A stretch of 10,705 nt of DNA from the NCBI GenBank assembly GCA_030831005.1, contig JAURLW010000083.1, positions 1 through 10,705 of the forward strand. The letters run 5' to 3'. Positions within the stretch are counted from its first letter, which is position 1. Each line of letters starts with the position of its first letter. The translations under genes and the position numbers were made by a program. This DNA is from Bacteroidota bacterium (GTDB taxonomy: Bacteria > Bacteroidota > Bacteroidia > Chitinophagales > Chitinophagaceae). Positions 6,562-10,705 of the stretch are shown here, piece after piece. Below the pieces are notes generated by a model. The model made no database searches. It was given only the letters and a program-made list of their open reading frames with translations, and was not told the DNA's origin.

Positions 6562-7397
6562 TACAACTATTTCAATCCACCGCTCACGATTGTAGCAAAT
6601 TGGTAACTAAAGCATATAGCACTTCTTTTGCTACTGCTATTCGTTTGTTAGATAAAAACATCAGACAACCGATATACAATATTTATGGATTTGTCAGATA
6701 TGCCGATGAAATTGTAGATACCTTTCATGATTTCGATAAAGCTACTTTATTAGAAGAATTTACCAAGGAAACTTGGTTGGCTATTGAAAGAGGTATCAGC
6801 TTAAATCCAATTTTAAATAGTTTTCAAAAAACAGTAAACGATTATACTATACCCCATAGCTTAATAAAAGCGTTCTTGCATAGCATGGAATTAGATCTTC
6901 AGAAAACAGATTATACTACCACTGAAGAATTGAACGAATATATTTATGGATCTGCAGAAGTAGTGGGCCTTATGTGCTTATGTGTATTTTGTAACGGTGA
7001 TATCACTCAATATGAGCAACTAAAACCGGCAGCAAAAAAATTAGGCGCAGCTTTTCAAAAAATAAATTTCTTACGTGACTTACAAGCTGACAAAATAGAT
7101 CTCAATAGAAATTATTTTCCTCAACTAACTAGTTATGAATTTAATGAAGCCTCTAAAAAACTAATTGAGGCGGATATTGAGCAAGATTTTAAAGACAGCC
7201 TGGAAGGTATCAGAAAGCTGCCTAATGGTGCCCGATTTGGCGTATATACCGCTTACCAATACTATTACTGCTTATTTAGAAAAATTAAAAATACACGCGC
7301 TATTCATGTTATTGAAAAAAGAATTCGCGTAAATAATTTTCATAAATTATTCATTGTATTTCAATCTAAACTAATTTTTAAAGCCAATTTAATTTAA
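6558..7397 (+). CDS. crtB: Phytoene synthase
   Basis: CrtB joins two geranylgeranyl diphosphates head to head into phytoene, the committed step of carotenoid synthesis. The 279-residue length is normal. Two aspartate-rich motifs that bind Mg-diphosphate are visible: DEIVD (50-54, in RYADEIVDTF) and DLQAD (174-178, in NFLRDLQADKIDLNRNYFP). Between them lies YGSAEVVGLMCLCVF (130-144), typical of squalene/phytoene synthases. TTG 6558 is the only plausible start. An in-frame stop lies five codons upstream (6543-6545), the next Met is residue 110, and MIQLFQSTAHDCSKLVTKAY matches the normal N-terminus of the family. The TTG overlaps the crtI stop as TTGA, so translation is probably coupled. The idi gene follows after six bases. 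Confidence 0.95.
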   Translation: MIQLFQSTAHDCSKLVTKAYSTSFATAIRLLDKNIRQPIYNIYGFVRYADEIVDTFHDFDKATLLEEFTKETWLAIERGISLNPILNSFQKTVNDYTIPHSLIKAFLHSMELDLQKTDYTTTEELNEYIYGSAEVVGLMCLCVFCNGDITQYEQLKPAAKKLGAAFQKINFLRDLQADKIDLNRNYFPQLTSYEFNEASKKLIEADIEQDFKDSLEGIRKLPNGARFGVYTAYQYYYCLFRKIKNTRAIHVIEKRIRVNNFHKLFIVFQSKLIFKANLI

Positions 7398-7403
7398 GAC
7401 GCT

Positions 7404-7916
7404 ATGAAACAAATTAACAACCACGTCATACTAGTAAACGAAAAAGATGAATGGATAGGTACTTGTGAAAAATTAGAAGCTCATAAAAGTGGACAATTAC
7501 ATAGAGCCTTTAGCATTTTTATTTTTAATCAAAAAGGAGAAATGCTCTTACATAAAAGAGCTTTAAACAAATACCATTCGGGTGGTTTATGGACCAATGC
7601 TTGCTGCTCTCACCCAATGCCTGGAGAAAGCACCTTACAAGCTGCACACAGACGCCTAAAAGAAGAATTAGGATTTGATTGCCCATTGCAAAACCTGTTT
7701 ACCCTTCGTTACAAAAGTAGTGTTGGAAATGACCTAATTGAAAATGAATACGACCATATTTATAAAGGTATTTATGATGGCTCTATTCATGCTAATGAAG
7801 AAGAAGTAATGGACTATGAATTTGTAGCTCTTGATGAATTAAAGAATAGAATAAATTCAGCACCTCATGAATTTACAGAATGGTTTAAATTAGCCATTCC
7901 AAAAATTACTAATTAA
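7404..7916 (+). CDS. idi: Isopentenyl-diphosphate delta-isomerase, type 1
   Basis: This Nudix-fold enzyme interconverts IPP and DMAPP and supplies the allylic starter for GGPP and carotenoids. In 170 residues all expected landmarks are present: metal-binding His27 and His33 (HKSGQLHRAFS), the catalytic cysteine segment WTNACCSHP (63-71, catalytic Cys68 by alignment with the E. coli TNSVCGHP motif), a Nudix-like helix GESTLQAAHRRLKEELGF (74-91) and the second acidic catalytic site ENEYDH (113-118). A cysteine precedes the catalytic one, giving CC. The ATG at 7404 is clear. It is the last gene of the crt run, six bases after crtB. It converges on the lipoprotein gene, four bases away, with no convincing terminator between them. 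Confidence 0.96.
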   Translation: MKQINNHVILVNEKDEWIGTCEKLEAHKSGQLHRAFSIFIFNQKGEMLLHKRALNKYHSGGLWTNACCSHPMPGESTLQAAHRRLKEELGFDCPLQNLFTLRYKSSVGNDLIENEYDHIYKGIYDGSIHANEEEVMDYEFVALDELKNRINSAPHEFTEWFKLAIPKITN

Positions 7917-7920
7917 TAAC

Positions 7921-9348
7921 TTAGTGGTTGTAACAACCTATGTCGTATGGTGTTGTTCTTGTTTTATCCGCTAAGTCTTTGGTATACTGACTTAATGTGA
8001 TACCCGCTCCTATTAAAGGCGAGTTTGCTTTAGGAATAAAGTTAAGCGCACTTGGGCTGGTGAATAAAGGATCTTTATTAAATAAATTATTATTCTGAGT
8101 AACAAAAGTAGGAAGACTGCTTTGTTGTTTTATCATACAATTAGACAATTGAACGGAGCAAGTTGCTCCGTTTTTTTTATTAATAAACGTTTCGTCGGAT
8201 AAAGAACCCCATAACAAACAGTTAGTAAAATTTGCAGACAAATTACCAGATACATAATTGACATTATCAATATCATAGTAATTTAACAAGGCTAATAAAG
8301 GTTGATCCACATGAGTGGTCTTTGCCAATGTTTGTCCGGGTATATTCAAGAAATTACAATTCAAGAAATTATAGTTTCCCCCTTGGAGAATAGCCAAAAC
8401 ACTCGCGCTACAATCATGGAGCAAACAATTTTCTGCATAAATTTCTCCTCCAAAACTTATAATTCCATAGCCAAAGGAATTTTTAATGATGGTATTTTTC
8501 AACGTGAGTTGCGGAGTAGCACTTAAAACAGAATCTGGATTCACTTGAATAGTGGCTGGAATAAAACTACCCGTTCCTAATTTAGTACTAGCACCTCCAT
8601 TCTTGATAATAGCATATTGAATAATATTGTTTTTACTAAAAGAAGTAAAATAAATACCACCCCATTCGCCTGGGTAATCTTTTCCACCAAAATAACTACG
8701 ATCTAATCGATCTCCTTGAAAGACTACACTATCTTTTTTAGTGCCTAGTACTTCTAGCGTACCCAAAACAAATAAGCGCGAATCTGCATGCATATATACA
8801 CGGCATCCTGCTGGAATAGTGAGGGTTTGATTTTCATCTACTGCCGCATTACGTATAATAACATAGGGCTTATCTGTTTTCCAAGTTTGCGTTTGCAAAG
8901 TGCTATCAACAATATAATAAGCGTTTTGCCCTCTTGCTTGCAATGGCAATTCGAATACTCGGTTATTAAAACTGACAACTAGTTTATCTTCAACTAAGAA
9001 AGGGGAATTCGAAACATTAGGATTGATATTAACGGTAGCAAAAACATACATGCTATCCTTAGCTTGCATGGTAATATTTTGCTCTTCAATACTAGCTATA
9101 CCATTAATATTTAATTTAAATGGAGAAGCTGCACCTTGCAATAGCTTGATACTATTAAGGACAATTGTTTTATTTTGAGGGTTGTATATTTTTAAGGGTA
9201 AGGTAAAACTACCTTGACTTGTAAAAACCGTATCAAAGGATAGGGTATCTGTAGAAAACGAGATATAGTCAGAAGGATCTGACACACTCGTTTTTTTACA
9301 ACTCCAAAGTACAAAAACAATAATAATATATACGAAGTAGGTACGCAT
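7921..9348 (-). CDS. Lipoprotein with N-terminal beta domain and right-handed beta-helix
   Basis: The 475-residue product begins MRTYFVYIIIVFVLWSC, a type II signal peptide with a lipobox ending at Cys17, so it is a lipid-anchored envelope protein. Residues about 30-140 look like an Ig-like beta domain (SFDTVFTSQGSFTLPLKIYN, then FELPLQARG). From about 145 a beta-helix pattern runs through LTIPAGCRVYMHADSRLFVL, GEWGGIYF, IIQYAIIKNGGAS and many short N-rich turns. The end, KANSPLIGAG, then KTRTTPYDIGCY, resembles the closing motif of choice-of-anchor-Q or parallel beta-helix proteins. Such folds often bind or cut polysaccharides, but no catalytic set is visible and the function is unknown. A TTG at 9366 would add six residues; the ATG at 9348 fits the signal peptide better. 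It converges on idi. Confidence 0.85.
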   Translation of the reverse strand: MRTYFVYIIIVFVLWSCKKTSVSDPSDYISFSTDTLSFDTVFTSQGSFTLPLKIYNPQNKTIVLNSIKLLQGAASPFKLNINGIASIEEQNITMQAKDSMYVFATVNINPNVSNSPFLVEDKLVVSFNNRVFELPLQARGQNAYYIVDSTLQTQTWKTDKPYVIIRNAAVDENQTLTIPAGCRVYMHADSRLFVLGTLEVLGTKKDSVVFQGDRLDRSYFGGKDYPGEWGGIYFTSFSKNNIIQYAIIKNGGASTKLGTGSFIPATIQVNPDSVLSATPQLTLKNTIIKNSFGYGIISFGGEIYAENCLLHDCSASVLAILQGGNYNFLNCNFLNIPGQTLAKTTHVDQPLLALLNYYDIDNVNYVSGNLSANFTNCLLWGSLSDETFINKKNGATCSVQLSNCMIKQQSSLPTFVTQNNNLFNKDPLFTSPSALNFIPKANSPLIGAGITLSQYTKDLADKTRTTPYDIGCYNH

Positions 9349-9375
9349 GTATGGCTGAAAAATCAATAGTTTTTA

Positions 9376-9383
9376 CAAAAATA
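9376..9383 (-). promoter_or_regulatory. Possible -7 box for the lipoprotein gene
   Basis: Read on the minus strand the bases are TATTTTTG, which fits TAnnTTTG. The box lies 27 bases before the ATG at 9348. No clear -33 TTTG is found at the right distance, so this is a weak call made on one element. Confidence 0.35.
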
Positions 9384-9420
9384 ATCTATTGTAAGCATAA
9401 CGAATACGGAATAATAAATA

Positions 9421-9449
9421 TTGTTTCTAAATGTCAATTCGTACCTTTG
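9421..9449 (+). promoter_or_regulatory. Bacteroidota-type promoter for the SAM-hydrolase-like gene
   Basis: TACCTTTG (9442-9449) is an exact TAnnTTTG -7 box, followed by C as is common in this phylum. A TTG at 9421-9423 sits 18 bases upstream as the -33 element. Transcription would start near 9454-9456, just before ATG 9476. This also argues against ATG 9431 as the start, because that codon lies inside the promoter. Confidence 0.7.
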
Positions 9450-9475
9450 CGTACAAGAATAGTTATCATTATCCT

Positions 9476-10270
9476 ATGCATTGCATTAGCTTGCTTTCAG
9501 ATTTCGGATCGAATTCTAGTTCGATTTCTAAAATAAAAGGTGTTTTATTACAACAAATACCTTCTACACAACTTATTGATGTATCACATCAGGTAAGCAC
9601 TAATAATGTGGCTGAAGCTGCCTATTTAACGCTTAGCAATTACAAATTTTATCCTCAAAATAGCATTCATCTTATATTCATTGGGTTGTTTCAAGGTAAG
9701 CCACCAGCCATTATTTTACATAAAGCAGATGGTCATTATTTTATTAGTGCCGACAATGATATAATACCTTCTCTTTTTGAAAAAGAGGCAATTACTTCCT
9801 ATAAAATAGCTACTCTAGAAAAGGGAATTTTTATTACCGATTGGATAAAAGCTATTATTCCTATTTGTCAAGCAATTCAGTTGAACACCATAGATCTAGC
9901 TAATTTCCCAGAGGTAACTAATAATAGCAAAAGTGTTTTCTTACCATCCTTTGCTAAAGGCAATACACTAGATTGTCATGTACTTTTTATTGATGCTTTT
10001 GGCAATATCATTATCAATTTTACGAAAAAAGAGTGGGAAGAAAACTGGAACAAACGCAACTTTACGCTAACTTTTTCAAGAACATCTGAGATTCATGAAA
10101 TCAGCACCGACTATCATTCACATGAACCTGGATCTAAAATTTGCAGATTTAATGAAGCGGGGTTTTTAGAAATTGTACAAATACTCGGACATGCTGCTAA
10201 TACTTTTGGTCTTAGCGTACAAAGAAAAGATCATTTAATATATAGCACCCTTAAATTACAATTCAAATGA
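9476..10270 (+). CDS. SAM hydroxide adenosyltransferase-like (DUF62) protein with diverged active site
   Basis: From ATG 9476 the product has 264 residues, close to the family length. It matches the fold of SAM-dependent halogenases and SAM hydroxide adenosyltransferases: LLSDFG (6-11), IKGVLLQQIPSTQLIDVSHQ (20-39), a strand at IHLIFIG (64-70), HYFISADND (87-95) and the C-terminal domain motif VLFIDAFGNIIINF (169-182). Classical members have VDPGVG with Asp and Arg, APDNG and FHGRD carrying the catalytic His. Here these read FIGLFQ, SADND and FITDW, so all three catalytic residues appear absent. It may be inactive, bind another nucleotide, or belong to a diverged Bacteroidota branch. ATG 9431 would add 15 residues from within the promoter and is rejected. 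It overlaps the next gene by ATGA. Confidence 0.82.
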   Translation: MHCISLLSDFGSNSSSISKIKGVLLQQIPSTQLIDVSHQVSTNNVAEAAYLTLSNYKFYPQNSIHLIFIGLFQGKPPAIILHKADGHYFISADNDIIPSLFEKEAITSYKIATLEKGIFITDWIKAIIPICQAIQLNTIDLANFPEVTNNSKSVFLPSFAKGNTLDCHVLFIDAFGNIIINFTKKEWEENWNKRNFTLTFSRTSEIHEISTDYHSHEPGSKICRFNEAGFLEIVQILGHAANTFGLSVQRKDHLIYSTLKLQFK

Positions 10271-10551
10271 TCATTCGCATCGTAAAAATGCACTTTAAAC
10301 CCGAACATATTGGAGCCTTTCATCAACTCTTTGAGGAGCGAAAAGAACAAATTGCTTCTTTTGAAGGATGCCAAAGTGTTGATATGTTGCAAGATATTAA
10401 AGACCCTTGCATTCATTTTACTTATAGTCATTGGATTAGCGAAGAAGCTTTAGCTAATTATAGAACTTCCGCTTTTTTTGAAGATACCTGGGTAAAAACT
10501 AAAGCCCTATTTGAATATAAAGCAGAAGCTTGGAGTACTACCCTAAAATAA
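10267..10551 (+). CDS. Small ABM-domain protein (antibiotic biosynthesis monooxygenase family)
   Basis: This 94-residue protein has the dimeric alpha/beta-barrel pattern of the ABM/YgiN-like family: first strand MIIRIVKMHFKP, helix HIGAFHQLFEERKEQIASF (14-32), EGC (33-35), strand and turn CIHFTYSHWISEEALANYR (48-66), and a final WVKTKALFEYKAEAW (75-89). Members include quinol monooxygenase YgiN, but most are simple dimers of unknown substrate. No cofactor-binding residues can be read. The ATG overlaps the stop of the preceding SAM-hydrolase-like gene as ATGA, so the two are probably translationally coupled. A functional link with that neighbour is inference. A strong hairpin begins within its last codons. 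Confidence 0.82.
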   Translation: MIIRIVKMHFKPEHIGAFHQLFEERKEQIASFEGCQSVDMLQDIKDPCIHFTYSHWISEEALANYRTSAFFEDTWVKTKALFEYKAEAWSTTLK

Positions 10552-10580
10552 AAGAGACGCTAACGCGTCTCTTTTATTTT
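10545..10580. terminator. Bidirectional intrinsic terminator
   Basis: AAAATAAAAGAGACGC (10545-10560) pairs perfectly with GCGTCTCTTTTATTTT (10565-10580) around the four-base loop TAAC, giving a 16-bp stem. The T-rich arm on one strand and the A-rich arm on the other let it stop transcripts from both sides. It serves the ABM-domain gene and the convergent HIT-family gene, and the stop codons of both lie in the stem. Confidence 0.92.
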
Positions 10581-10705
10581 AAATTCGTTTTCAACAACTG
10601 AGCAATCTGCTCTTGCCGACTATTAGGTACTTCAATGGTTTTATTGGTAAAATTGATGTCTTGAGCCGTTTGCAAGGGCACTAAATGCATGTGTGCATGT
10701 GGCAC
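10574..10705 (-). CDS. HIT-family protein, C-terminal end only (runs off the window)
   Basis: On the minus strand the frame is open from the window edge to a TAA at 10576-10574, coding the last 43 residues. It starts VPHAHMHLVPL, which is the histidine triad (H-x-H-x-H-hydrophobic-hydrophobic) of HIT nucleotide hydrolases and transferases, whose central His is the catalytic nucleophile. The remaining tail holds DINF, as is usual after the triad, then an amphipathic Q-rich end. HIT proteins cleave dinucleotides or AMP conjugates such as adenosine phosphoramidate. The exact member (HinT-like or Fhit-like) cannot be told. The start lies outside the window. The stop falls inside the shared terminator stem. 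Confidence 0.88.
   Translation of the reverse strand: MPHAHMHLVPLQTAQDINFTNKTIEVPNSRQEQIAQLLKTNLK

Noticed and set aside
7908..7925. ACTAA/TTAGT hairpin between idi and the lipoprotein gene
   Set aside because: The 5-bp AT stem with an 8-base loop and no T run is too weak to call a terminator.
9349..9366. TTG 9366 as start of the lipoprotein
   Set aside because: ATG 9348 gives a compact standard lipoprotein signal peptide with Cys at position 17; the longer form adds nothing typical.
9431..9475. ATG 9431 as start of the SAM-hydrolase-like gene
   Set aside because: The 15 extra residues are encoded across the TACCTTTG promoter box, and the family normally starts just before the DFG strand, as with ATG 9476.
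10231..10431. Open frame of 66 codons on the minus strand
   Set aside because: It is antisense to the junction of the SAM-hydrolase-like and ABM genes, both of which have family support.

Overview
The window comes from an AT-rich chromosome of the Bacteroidota, most likely Chitinophagaceae or a close relative. Four things point there: the style of the proteins (GcvT, PyrH, a Bacteroidota-type CrtI/CrtB pair, a beta-helix lipoprotein); the near absence of Shine-Dalgarno sequences; a good TAnnTTTG promoter box at 9442-9449; and a SAM-hydrolase-like protein with a diverged active site. Nothing looks like a phage, plasmid, insertion sequence or CRISPR array.

Layout. 2-754 is the 3' part of gcvT (glycine cleavage T protein). 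790-2256 encodes a multi-pass GT-C-type glycosyltransferase. 2300-3010 is pyrH (UMP kinase), closed by a clear intrinsic terminator at 3032-3067. A same-strand run follows: an SRPBCC protein (3091-3549), a MerR-family regulator with a cobalamin-binding domain (3574-4497), a short intergenic region with a repeated operator-like structure (4499-4591), an ECF sigma factor (4591-5088), crtI (5092-6561), crtB (6558-7397) and idi (7404-7916). On the minus strand, convergent with idi, is a lipoprotein with a predicted beta-helix (7921-9348). A plus-strand pair follows: a degenerate SAM-hydrolase-like protein (9476-10270) overlapping a small ABM-domain protein (10267-10551). A 16-bp hairpin terminator at 10545-10580 separates this pair from the C-terminus of a minus-strand HIT-family protein that runs off the window (10574-10705) and is too short to stand out in an ORF scan.

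How the genes work together. The central block reads as a regulated carotenoid module. Idi balances IPP and DMAPP, CrtB condenses GGPP to phytoene, and CrtI desaturates phytoene. The MerR protein keeps the residues that in CarH photoreceptors bind and sense adenosylcobalamin (a W-x9-E-H motif and E-x-H), so a light- and B12-responsive switch is the natural hypothesis. It has no direct proof here. The gap between the regulator and the sigma gene holds four TTGTTTA-type half-sites in alternating orientation at 28-29 bp spacing, which amounts to a 57-bp repeat of an inverted repeat. The last site touches the sigma start codon, and a TAnnTTTG box lies inside the second unit. No anti-sigma gene is visible, so the sigma factor is probably controlled by transcription. 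GGPP synthase, cyclase, hydroxylase and ketolase genes are not in this window.

The most interesting items are the duplicated operator, the CarH-like regulator plus ECF sigma cascade, the forced TTG starts of both crtI and crtB, and the SAM-hydrolase homologue that lacks the usual active-site motifs.
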